From contig JAFGPH010000450.1 in assembly GCA_016926135.1 (NCBI GenBank), positions 1-5,618 of the forward strand: a stretch of DNA of 5,618 bases, given 5' to 3'. The notes beneath the pieces were generated by a model. It was not told the DNA's origin, searched no databases, and worked only from the letters and a program-made list of their open reading frames with translations. Each line of letters starts with the position of its first letter. Position 1 is the first letter of the stretch. The translations under genes and the position numbers were made by a program. Positions 1 to 5,618 of this stretch are shown piece by piece. Source of the stretch: Deltaproteobacteria bacterium. GTDB lineage: Bacteria; Desulfobacterota; DSM-4660; Desulfatiglandales; HGW-15.

Positions 1-836
1 ACCGATTCAGGCTGGGGGCCCAGTTCGGGAAAGAAGGTCTCGGAGAGCAGGGAGAGGACTTCCCGGGCGAGCAGGCCGTATCCTTCCCGGCTCAGATGGA
101 CCACGCAGTTCTTCTTGGAGATCCCCTTCTCCAGGAAGAGTCTATCCAAATCCAGAACGGCCAAACGGGAGGAAGAGAGTCCCTCCAGGGCCTGGTTGTA
201 TCCTCTCAGGTAGGTCTCCAGCTCCGACTCCGTGCAAACCCCCGCGGTCTGGCAATAGCGAAGGTTGCAGTTCCGGTAGGGCGGATGGGGTTTGGTTTTT
301 CTGGGCACGTGGGAGGTCGCGTTCAGGATGAGCACCCTGGACCCGAAGCCGTTCCCGGATCTTTCGGCGAGGGCACTGCAGCAGTCCCTGAACAGAGAGG
401 GCTCCGAGGGCCCGGCTGCGACAAGGAAAACCTCATGGATGTGCGGGGCGTAGAGGGTCAGATGGGGAATGCGCATCCCCTCGACCCCACCCCGGGTGTC
501 GAGCCAACCCCCTTGCAGGAACGCGGCGGACCTCATGGCGTGGGTCCAGGCATCCAGCACCACGAGGTCATAGGTCTTCACCGCGAGAGAGGGCGCCAGG
601 GCCTCCCTCGCGACCTCCGGGGGAACGGGCATTTCCCCGTTGCAGTATGCGTGCAGGCTGTCCAAGACGTGTTCCACGCGTTTTCCGGGGTCCAAATCCA
701 CGGAGAACTGCACATCCCGGATCCCGATGTCTTGCGCAAAGGCCTGGATACCCGAGAAAATGTCGCCGCCTCCAAAACACTCGCAAGAGACACAGTTCCC
801 GAGAACCAGGACCGATATGGTATTTCGGCTGATCAT
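1..836 (-). CDS. Cysteine-rich SGNH-like or WcbI-like protein, C-terminus outside window
   Basis: A frame opens at ATG 836, overlaps the carbamoyltransferase stop by four bases (ATGA), and stays open for 278 codons to the window edge. The start is a strand-glycine unit, ISVLVLGNCVSCECFGGG (7-24), placed like block I of SGNH/GDSL enzymes but with Gly-Asn-Cys instead of Gly-Asp-Ser. The same GNC occurs in WcbI-type polysaccharide acetyltransferases, where it is usually GNCQ. Further strands are YDLVVLDAWTH (89-99) and RVLILNATSHVP (167-178). Near the end, VVHLSREGYGLLAREV (245-260) matches the SGNH block V pattern (HLs-eGy-llA), but the Asp three residues before His is Cys (C244). Cysteines are frequent: C15, C18, C20, C65, C152, C153, C190, C195, C201, C244. 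No signal peptide is seen, so a cytoplasmic acyl-transfer or hydrolase role on the glycan or its precursor is plausible (inference). Only a weak AAGG lies upstream, so translation is probably coupled. Confidence 0.75.
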   Translation of the reverse strand, partial: MISRNTISVLVLGNCVSCECFGGGDIFSGIQAFAQDIGIRDVQFSVDLDPGKRVEHVLDSLHAYCNGEMPVPPEVAREALAPSLAVKTYDLVVLDAWTHAMRSAAFLQGGWLDTRGGVEGMRIPHLTLYAPHIHEVFLVAAGPSEPSLFRDCCSALAERSGNGFGSRVLILNATSHVPRKTKPHPPYRNCNLRYCQTAGVCTESELETYLRGYNQALEGLSSSRLAVLDLDRLFLEKGISKKNCVVHLSREGYGLLAREVLSLLSETFFPELGPQPES

Positions 837-2716
837 GGAGAAACCGAGCCTTGCAAAGAGACAACCACTTCCCCTGGAGGGGACGAAGGGATCCTCCGTG
901 ATCTGCGGGGTCGGGTGCGCTCGGTGAGCCTGCCGTTCCCCGAAAGGACAAGGCGTCTGTCCAGCACCAGGGCGTCCAGGGACCCGTCTCGAAAACAGCG
1001 CCAGGCGTCCTGGGGTGTGCAGACAATGGGCTCTTCGTGGATATTGAAACTGGTGTTGATCAGGAGGGCAAAGCCGGTCCTCTTTTCAAATTCCCGCAGG
1101 ATCCCGGAGAGGAGTCCGTTCCCCACGATCTGGGGCCGTGCGGTCCCGTCCACGTGAACGACTCCAGGGGCCTTTTCTCTGGCCTCTCCGGTGACGTTGC
1201 AGGTGAGGGTCATAAAGTGCATGGGATATTCCCCGCCTTTCGGCATATGGAAGTAACGACCCATGTCGCTGCGACGGACGATGGGCGCAAAGGGCATGAA
1301 CTCGGTTCGCCTCAGGCGATGGTTCAGGAGATCCTTGATCCTTGGGTCCGAGGGGTTGGCCAGGATTGTGCGGTTTCCCAGTGCCCTCGGGCCGTATTCC
1401 ATCCGGCCCTGAAAGAGTCCCACCACGCGGTGCCGGGCCAGGAGTTCCGCCACACTGGAGGCCAGGTTAGGGGTCTCCTCGACCCGGGCGTCCTCCCTTT
1501 CCAGGAGACGTTCAATGTCCCGGGAGGGGTAGGCGGGTCCCAGGTAAACGTCCCGGAGCGGCCTGGGGAGAAGCCTTTTGCCTTGATCCCTCAGCGCCCG
1601 GGCCGTGACGACAGCTGCGGCCCCAACCGCCAGACCCCCATCGCCCATGTTGGGGTGAACCGAGAGGTTTTCCACTCCGGGTAATTCGAGAATCTTTTGA
1701 TTCAGGACCACATTGGCAAAGACTCCTCCGGCCAGGGCAATGCTCTGAAGCCGTGTTTTTTCACGCAGCGTGGAGATGTGGTTCAGGAAGACCTGTTCGA
1801 AAAGTCTCTGGCCGGCCGCCGCGACATCCTCCCTGGATACTCCCATGAGGTTTCTCTCCAGGTGCCGCTGCAGGATGAAATTGGTGGGACCGAGGTAGTA
1901 CCCCTTTTCCACCAGCCATTGTTTGAGGGCCAGGTCTTCCACCTTTTCCCTCTCCACCAGGGGGATGCGGAAGGCCGAGGAGTCGGCGCTGAGGTCCAGG
2001 CAGGGGCTGAGGCGCTCCATGGCTGTTTCCGGGTCTCCCGTGGCGGCAAGGCCTAGGACCTTTCCTTCGTGACGGTGCCGTTTGAATCCCAGGTAGCCCG
2101 TGACGGCCGAATAAATGGAGCCGGGTGCGTGGGCCGATGGGGTGGAGGCAAGCCGTCTCAGACGGCCTCGGCTGCCCACATAGGCCGTGGCGCCGAGACC
2201 GTCGCCAGTCCCGTCCGCCGTGATCACAAGGCAGGGATCCGCGGGGTTGAAGAAATAGGCGCTCGCCGCGTGAGCCAGGTGATGATCCACACCGATGATG
2301 GGGGCCGTGATCCCTTTCTCCCTCAGGACGCCTTCATAGGCAGAGCGGGAATACCTCCTGCTCAGACATCGAAATCGGACCGGGCCCAGGATCTCGGTTT
2401 CCAGGTCTTTCTTCAACATGAGGAGTCGTACCTCAAAGGGGAGCGGGTTGGAGAAGTCCATCCCGGCCGGGCTCAGCATCAAGTCGGTGAAGGCCCTGGA
2501 AAACCCCAGGAACGATTGGGAGGCAAAGGCCACACAGTCGATCCACGAGCCCTCCACCCCGCTGATGCGGAGGCATTCCTGAATGGCGCGGTGAGGGAAG
2601 CCCTGATGGCCCTTGATCCTGGAGAGCCTCTCCTCGGCCACAGCGGCCTTGATTTCGCCGTCGATCAGGAGGGCTGCCGTTCCGTCAAATCCCGGATTGA
2701 TGCCGAGTACGATCAT
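833..2716 (-). CDS. NodU/CmcH/TobZ-family O-carbamoyltransferase
   Basis: The 627-residue protein covers the whole family architecture. Family enzymes use carbamoyl phosphate and ATP to form carbamoyl-adenylate and pass the carbamoyl group to a hydroxyl on a sugar or natural product. The N-terminal Kae1-like (ASKHA-type) domain shows VLGINPGFDGTAALL (3-17), AEERLSRIKGHQGFP (27-41), DHHLAHAASAYF (144-155, metal-binding His pair), ITADGTGDG (165-173), HEGKVLGLAA (216-225) and AGGVFANVVLNQKI (329-342). HPNMGDGGLAVGAA (354-367) follows. The C-terminal domain shows GRMEYGPRALGNRTILANP (437-455), RTEFMPFAPIV (470-480), VDGTARPQIV (522-531) and LLINTSFNIHEEPIV (551-565). All key motifs look intact, so it should be active. 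The last ~32 residues form a basic Arg/Pro-rich tail beyond the conserved DALVLD. Start ATG at 2716 is preceded by AGGAA (2724-2728) with a 7-nt spacer, inside the previous gene. Here it most likely decorates a glycan (inference from neighbours). Confidence 0.95.
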   Translation of the reverse strand: MIVLGINPGFDGTAALLIDGEIKAAVAEERLSRIKGHQGFPHRAIQECLRISGVEGSWIDCVAFASQSFLGFSRAFTDLMLSPAGMDFSNPLPFEVRLLMLKKDLETEILGPVRFRCLSRRYSRSAYEGVLREKGITAPIIGVDHHLAHAASAYFFNPADPCLVITADGTGDGLGATAYVGSRGRLRRLASTPSAHAPGSIYSAVTGYLGFKRHRHEGKVLGLAATGDPETAMERLSPCLDLSADSSAFRIPLVEREKVEDLALKQWLVEKGYYLGPTNFILQRHLERNLMGVSREDVAAAGQRLFEQVFLNHISTLREKTRLQSIALAGGVFANVVLNQKILELPGVENLSVHPNMGDGGLAVGAAAVVTARALRDQGKRLLPRPLRDVYLGPAYPSRDIERLLEREDARVEETPNLASSVAELLARHRVVGLFQGRMEYGPRALGNRTILANPSDPRIKDLLNHRLRRTEFMPFAPIVRRSDMGRYFHMPKGGEYPMHFMTLTCNVTGEAREKAPGVVHVDGTARPQIVGNGLLSGILREFEKRTGFALLINTSFNIHEEPIVCTPQDAWRCFRDGSLDALVLDRRLVLSGNGRLTERTRPRRSRRIPSSPPGEVVVSLQGSVSP

Positions 2717-2719
2717 GAT

Positions 2720-3340
2720 CTAGTTCCTGCATGTGTAGTCGTCCCCCGTGAAGGAGTACGGGAGGGGAAGGTCCAACTCAAAAGATCGAAGCGGAATGAA
2801 GCATGCCCTGCCGTCCGCAGAAAGGAGGGTGGGGGCCTCCTGGGAGTGGATGAAGTGCCTTCCCGTGATGTGGTTGAAGAACATGGCCTTCTCCATGTCG
2901 AAGGTGTAGACCCCCTCCATCTGAAAGTTCGTCATGCGCTTATCCTGTTTGATGAGGATATCGTGGGCATAGAAGGGAAGGGGAGAGACCGAAAAGTACC
3001 AGCCCCGGGTTTCGCTCCGGAGCAGCCGCTCCAGAGTCGCACTCAGAGCCTTTCCGGGCAGGACGTCTCTTTCCACCATCAGGATGCCCTCCTGGGGGAC
3101 CGTGCGGATCCGGTCCAGGTGGCGGACCATCAACTGCCGCCAATTCCCGACCGTACGGCGCGGTTTCGGTCCCTTTTCAGCGGGGAAGAGCCGCAGGCTC
3201 TCAGTGCTGGAACAGGCCAGAGGGATCACCCTCGACCGTGCATCCTCAGCTCGCAACCATTCCGCCCAGGTGCGTATCCGTCTTTTCCGGTCTGGGTCAG
3301 CAACCCGACGCATATCGGGGAGCCATACTTCGAGATGCAT
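2720..3340 (-). CDS. Unrecognised protein of a glycan operon; possible GT-A-like fold
   Basis: I do not recognise this 206-residue protein. It appears soluble and has no signal peptide. The N-terminal half is basic and alternates predicted strands and helices: HLEVWLPD (2-9), RVIPLAC (37-43), then NWRQLMVRHLDRI (66-78) and ILMVERDVLP (86-95). A strand ending in an acidic E-x-D-V-x-P motif after about 90 residues recalls the DxD-type metal site of GT-A glycosyltransferases, but this resemblance is weak. The C-terminal half is aromatic (GWYF, PFYAHD, VYTFDMEKAMFFNHITGRHFIH) and the protein stops at SFTGDDYTCRN (196-206). The start ATG at 3340 has a strong GAGGAGG ten bases upstream, and codon use resembles its neighbours, so the gene is very probably real. 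It overlaps the cytidylyltransferase by 44 nt and ends three bases before the carbamoyltransferase, so it likely acts in the same pathway (inference). Confidence 0.8.
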   Translation of the reverse strand: MHLEVWLPDMRRVADPDRKRRIRTWAEWLRAEDARSRVIPLACSSTESLRLFPAEKGPKPRRTVGNWRQLMVRHLDRIRTVPQEGILMVERDVLPGKALSATLERLLRSETRGWYFSVSPLPFYAHDILIKQDKRMTNFQMEGVYTFDMEKAMFFNHITGRHFIHSQEAPTLLSADGRACFIPLRSFELDLPLPYSFTGDDYTCRN

Positions 3341-4175
3341 GGAATCCTTTCCTCCTCAGAATGGCTTCGGCCATGGCCAGATCCTCAGGTGTGTTGATGT
3401 CCATGGACTCGCACACGGAGGCATACCCTACATAGATCCATCGACCGGAATCCGGAGAACTAGTGCGAAGATCCCGTTGATCCAGGTACCGGTAGTCGTT
3501 GGATCTGAACCAGCGAAGGTAGTGGTGGAAGTAGCCCGGGGTGGAAGGGGCGACCCCTTCGCCGGAAAGGCAATCCCATTCCAGGCGATAGGTCGCGACA
3601 GAGAGGGTATTGCGCAGGAAGCGGGTGATGCCCCGGTAGGGGTTTCCGTTCCACTTCACGATGTTCCCCGATGCGTCTTGGTAGTAGAGATCGCAAGGAT
3701 TCCATCGGATCGGTCTCAAGAGGTTCCCCGCTTGGGCTCCCTCAGACACCATGCGGAAGATCTCACGGATCTTCGCCTTTCTCCGAAAGGGGGAGGTGGG
3801 CAGGAAAATGCCCAGGATGTCCGGCACGAACCCGTCGTGGTCCCGGAGCGAGTCCAGGGTTTCGCTGATGGCGTCCAGCAGATTGGCCTTGGGAGAGGCA
3901 TTCTGGCACGAGCGGAGAAAAGGAACTTCCGCTCCCCATGCCTCGGCGACCTCGGCAATCCGTGGAGAGTCCGTGGACACCAAAACCCTCCGGAAGCAGC
4001 CCGCTTCCAGGATGGACCCGATGGTGTAGGCGATCAGGGGCCTTCCCCCGAGATCCACAATTCCCTTGTCCTTGATTCGCTGGGATCCCCCCCTGGCGGG
4101 TATGACGGCAAGGGAGTTCAAGCTTCGCTGCAGCGAGCCGTTTGGGTTCACGTCAATGGGGCAAGAGCCCGTCAT
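3297..4175 (-). CDS. CMP-nonulosonate (acylneuraminate-type) cytidylyltransferase
   Basis: The 292-residue product belongs to the NeuA/PseF/LegF cytidylyltransferase family, which joins CTP and a nonulosonic acid (or a related ulosonic acid) into the CMP-sugar used by glycosyltransferases. Visible motifs are IPARGGSQRIKDKG (25-38, the nucleotide-binding P-loop-like segment), GGRPLIAYTI (43-52), VSTDSPRIAEVAEAWGAEVPF (66-86), FLPTSPFRR (124-132) and DINTPEDLAMAEAIL (259-273, metal-binding end of the domain). It is longer than a minimal ~225-residue domain because of an insert around residues 160-250 that lacks the usual 'RQdLp-~y--nGaiY' pattern. Two substitutions stand out: Gln in GGSQRI where Lys is usual, and Asn261 where the second Asp of the DxD-type motif is usual. 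Start: the ATG at 4175 has AAGGAG four bases upstream; an in-frame TTG at 4202 is possible but less likely. The start lies 23 nt inside the glycosyltransferase gene. Sugar specificity is not determined. Confidence 0.87.
   Translation of the reverse strand: MTGSCPIDVNPNGSLQRSLNSLAVIPARGGSQRIKDKGIVDLGGRPLIAYTIGSILEAGCFRRVLVSTDSPRIAEVAEAWGAEVPFLRSCQNASPKANLLDAISETLDSLRDHDGFVPDILGIFLPTSPFRRKAKIREIFRMVSEGAQAGNLLRPIRWNPCDLYYQDASGNIVKWNGNPYRGITRFLRNTLSVATYRLEWDCLSGEGVAPSTPGYFHHYLRWFRSNDYRYLDQRDLRTSSPDSGRWIYVGYASVCESMDINTPEDLAMAEAILRRKGFHASRSMAPRYASGC
3351..3357 (-). promoter_or_regulatory. Strong Shine-Dalgarno for the unrecognised 206-residue gene
   Basis: GAGGAGG on the minus strand, ten bases before the ATG at 3340, lies inside the last codons of the cytidylyltransferase gene. 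It is the best Shine-Dalgarno match noticed in the window. It supports both that the small gene is real and that its first ATG, rather than the one at 3313, is used. Confidence 0.6.
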
Positions 4176-5313
4176 AGAACTCCTTGAGCCTCCTTCCGAC
4201 AAGTCTGTAATCGTGAACCCTTTCCGCGTACTGTCTGGATGCCTCGCCCACGGAGCGCCTCTTTTCGGGGTTCCCCGCCAGGTCGGCTAGGGTGGATTCG
4301 AGCCCTTTCAGATCCGTGCTGAGGATGGGAGGGATCTCTCCCTGATCGCGGAAAAGCTCCGGTTCGATCCATCCCACCACGGGCCGCGCCAGGGCCATGG
4401 ACTCCAGAGCGAAGGAACCGTAGCAGCCCAGTCTGAACTGATCGACCACGATGTCGGCCTGTACCTGTAGGTACCTCACGTCCTCGATGGGCACGCCGTC
4501 GAGGGTCATATATCGAATGGGGAGGCCTTCTCGGATCATGGACTGGACAGTCGCCTCGATCCGTCGGGTGCCCTTGTGATCACCGCGGCGATCCCTGTTG
4601 GCAAAGGCATGGAGCACGAGGACCTCGCCGTTCCTGCGGATGCGGTATTGCGGGGGGATGTTCTCCATCACCCTGGCGGGGTTCCACAGGTCGAGGTCGA
4701 TGGCATTGGGGAGCCAGTGATAGCGTGGATAGGATTTCACGAGATCACCGCTCAGGAAAACGGCATCCCCGTATCGCTTCAGGGCACGGTACAGGTGACT
4801 CCGGAAGGGGCTTTCACACTGTTTCTCGCCGGGCAGGCAGTGGTGGCACATGTATTCCTCGTGCCTGGTGAGGATCGTGGGCTTGCGGATGTCGCATCCC
4901 CAGAAGGAGAAGACCGTCTTCTTCCCCAGCATCCTGAGAAAGGGAAGGTCCAGGAAATCCACTATGCGGAGAAACTTCAGGCACGGTCTCACGGAGACCG
5001 GGACCGGGGACCACCGCGAATCCACCCAGAGGGGTAAAAGGGTTCTTCCCGAATGGAAGTGGAAGACGTCATAGCGACGGGCCGCTTTGAGAAGGAAGGC
5101 CGTGATCCGGAGCAGCTTCTTCCCGCAGGAGCATCGATCCAGGCCTAGGTTGTGATCCACATCCAGGGAGAGCCAGGAGTCGTCACCAAAGTCGAAGACC
5201 ATGCTGTCCGCCTCCACGCCAGCCTCCCTGAGTCCCCGGGTGAGGAGCGAGGTCTGGTAGAGGGCGACCACCGGACAATGGAGAACCCTCAGATGTCTCC
5301 GTCGTTTGGGCAT
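4153..5313 (-). CDS. GT4-like (GT-B fold) glycosyltransferase
   Basis: This 386-residue cytoplasmic protein has no signal peptide or clear membrane segment. The N-terminal Rossmann half starts with a basic tail, a beta strand (LRVLHCP, about 8-14) and a 'TSLLTRGLREAGVEAD' region typical of GT4 acceptor domains, then FHFHSG (about 84-89). The middle holds WGCDIRKP (about 138-145) followed by a C-x-x-C...C cluster (C156, C159, C166), and WLPNAIDL (200-207). The C-terminal donor domain shows HAFANR and HKGTRRIEA (about 235-254), then CYGSFALESMALARPVVGW (297-315), which matches the 'G--alEaMA-G-PVV' nucleotide-sugar site of GT-B enzymes. It would transfer a sugar from a nucleotide donor onto a growing glycan; donor and acceptor cannot be told from sequence. 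The ATG at 5313 is used here and overlaps the upstream TGA by one base (TGATG). A GTG directly before it (5316) is an alternative start and has slightly better spacing from the GAGGA at 5324-5328. Confidence 0.88.
   Translation of the reverse strand: MPKRRRHLRVLHCPVVALYQTSLLTRGLREAGVEADSMVFDFGDDSWLSLDVDHNLGLDRCSCGKKLLRITAFLLKAARRYDVFHFHSGRTLLPLWVDSRWSPVPVSVRPCLKFLRIVDFLDLPFLRMLGKKTVFSFWGCDIRKPTILTRHEEYMCHHCLPGEKQCESPFRSHLYRALKRYGDAVFLSGDLVKSYPRYHWLPNAIDLDLWNPARVMENIPPQYRIRRNGEVLVLHAFANRDRRGDHKGTRRIEATVQSMIREGLPIRYMTLDGVPIEDVRYLQVQADIVVDQFRLGCYGSFALESMALARPVVGWIEPELFRDQGEIPPILSTDLKGLESTLADLAGNPEKRRSVGEASRQYAERVHDYRLVGRRLKEFYDGLLPH
4180..4185 (-). promoter_or_regulatory. Ribosome binding site choosing the cytidylyltransferase start
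   Basis: AAGGAG on the minus strand, four bases upstream of the ATG at 4175, with a second purine-rich GGAGG at 4189-4193 thirteen bases away. Both lie inside the end of the glycosyltransferase gene. They favour the ATG at 4175 over the TTG at 4202, which sits upstream of these sites and has no comparable site of its own. Confidence 0.6.
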
Positions 5314-5618
5314 CACTGCAGGATCCTCGTGGTCCGGGGAAGGTCCGAGCAGACCCCCCTGAGCGCCGCGGGTTCAAAGGCCCGCTTGACCATCTGGATG
5401 GTCTTGCCTTCCCACTGGGTGGAGACCAGCAGACCGTCCAGCATCTCCATTTTTTTGTACGGTGCCTTCCATCGCGGGCAATCGCAGCAGATCGGCACCT
5501 GGTGGAAGTCGCCCCTGCACATGGCCTCCCTGTAGGAGGTCATCCTGGGTCCGTTCCAGATGTCATAGAGGGACTCCTCGGTGAGATCCCCCAGGACGTC
5601 CTCATGGTTGAAATCGTA
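5313..5618 (-). CDS. Radical SAM/SPASM-type protein, C-terminal fragment (5' end outside window)
   Basis: Only the last 101 residues are present; the frame is open to the window edge, where a complete codon (Tyr) begins at 5618, and it ends with TGA at 5315-5313. The visible part matches the end of a SPASM domain: a GDLTEESLYDIWN stretch (about residues 10-22 of the fragment) corresponds to the 'GNl-eesL-eIWn' signature that follows the first auxiliary-cluster cysteines. After it come an arginine/methionine-rich helix and VPICCDC (residues 41-47), whose C44-x-x-C47 pair would ligate an auxiliary 4Fe-4S cluster; C34 and C90 are additional cysteines. In this family the SPASM region follows an N-terminal radical SAM barrel with CxxxCxxC, which would lie upstream and cannot be seen here. 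Family members modify peptides, proteins or sugars by radical chemistry; the substrate is unknown. The gene is coupled to the downstream glycosyltransferase, suggesting a role in the same glycan pathway (inference). Confidence 0.8.
   Translation of the reverse strand, partial: YDFNHEDVLGDLTEESLYDIWNGPRMTSYREAMCRGDFHQVPICCDCPRWKAPYKKMEMLDGLLVSTQWEGKTIQMVKRAFEPAALRGVCSDLPRTTRILQ

Noticed and set aside
568..1026. 152-codon minus-strand frame spanning the carbamoyltransferase/last-gene junction
   Set aside because: It is in a different frame from both neighbours, which have conserved motifs and an ATGA coupling. Its translation shows no domain-like pattern.
2711..2720. 10-bp palindrome GATCATGATC around the carbamoyltransferase start codon
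   Set aside because: It is short, sits in a gene junction constrained by a stop and a start codon, and has no second copy nearby. Chance is sufficient to explain it.
2717..2740. Possible frameshift truncating a longer glycosyltransferase at GDDYTCRN
   Set aside because: The carbamoyltransferase begins three bases after the stop with its conserved N-terminus intact, so there is no leftover downstream sequence for a lost C-terminal part.
2069..3397. 442-codon plus-strand open frame, with similar long plus-strand frames at 96-1157, 1037-1684 and 3084-4187
   Set aside because: These lie antisense to genes with clear family motifs. Their translations are low in recognisable motifs and rich in Gly/Arg/Pro/His, as expected from reading GC-rich genes backward. 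They cross the boundaries of the real genes.
4176..4202. Upstream TTG start for the cytidylyltransferase, adding nine residues
   Set aside because: TTG is a rare start and lies upstream of the best ribosome binding sites. The added residues (rich in Ser/Gly) are themselves encoded by the purine-rich Shine-Dalgarno region.
1..5618. Search for tRNA/rRNA genes, CRISPR arrays, insertion sequences, inverted-repeat terminators and promoters
   Set aside because: No repeat arrays, transposase motifs, hairpin plus T-run or RNA-gene patterns were seen by eye. The window is almost wholly coding, with at most 3 bp between genes.

Overview
The window is a GC-rich (roughly 60% by eye) piece of a bacterial chromosome, filled almost end to end by six genes that all run on the minus strand. 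Arginine codons lean to AGG/CGG and leucine codons to CTC/CTG. The sequence alone does not place the organism beyond 'GC-rich Gram-negative-type bacterium'. Nothing convincing is encoded on the plus strand.

Read in the direction of transcription (5618 down to 1), the layout is: (1) the C-terminal end of a radical SAM/SPASM-type protein (5313-5618, 5' end outside the window); (2) a GT-B glycosyltransferase of the GT4 type (4153-5313); (3) a CMP-nonulosonate (acylneuraminate/pseudaminate-type) cytidylyltransferase (3297-4175); (4) an unrecognised 206-residue protein (2720-3340); (5) a full-length NodU/CmcH/TobZ-type carbamoyltransferase (833-2716); (6) the first 278 residues of a cysteine-rich protein that looks SGNH-hydrolase-like or WcbI-like (1-836, runs off the window). 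Five junctions are overlaps or gaps of 3 nt or less: TGATG, a 23-nt overlap, a 44-nt overlap, a 3-nt gap with the ribosome binding site inside the previous gene, and ATGA. There is no room for an internal promoter or terminator in non-coding DNA, so this is best read as the middle of one long operon.

Taken together, the genes point to synthesis and decoration of a surface polysaccharide, lipopolysaccharide or protein glycan. The cytidylyltransferase would activate an acidic 9-carbon or related sugar with CMP, the glycosyltransferase would build the chain, and the carbamoyltransferase would add an O-carbamoyl group. The last gene may add or remove another ester group such as acetyl. The radical SAM protein may modify a sugar or a peptide. 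These functions follow from family membership; the actual glycan is inference.

The points most worth a second look are the unrecognised protein between the cytidylyltransferase and the carbamoyltransferase, the cysteine-rich last gene with a Gly-Asn-Cys motif where SGNH enzymes have Gly-Asp-Ser, and the departures from consensus in the cytidylyltransferase metal and nucleotide motifs.
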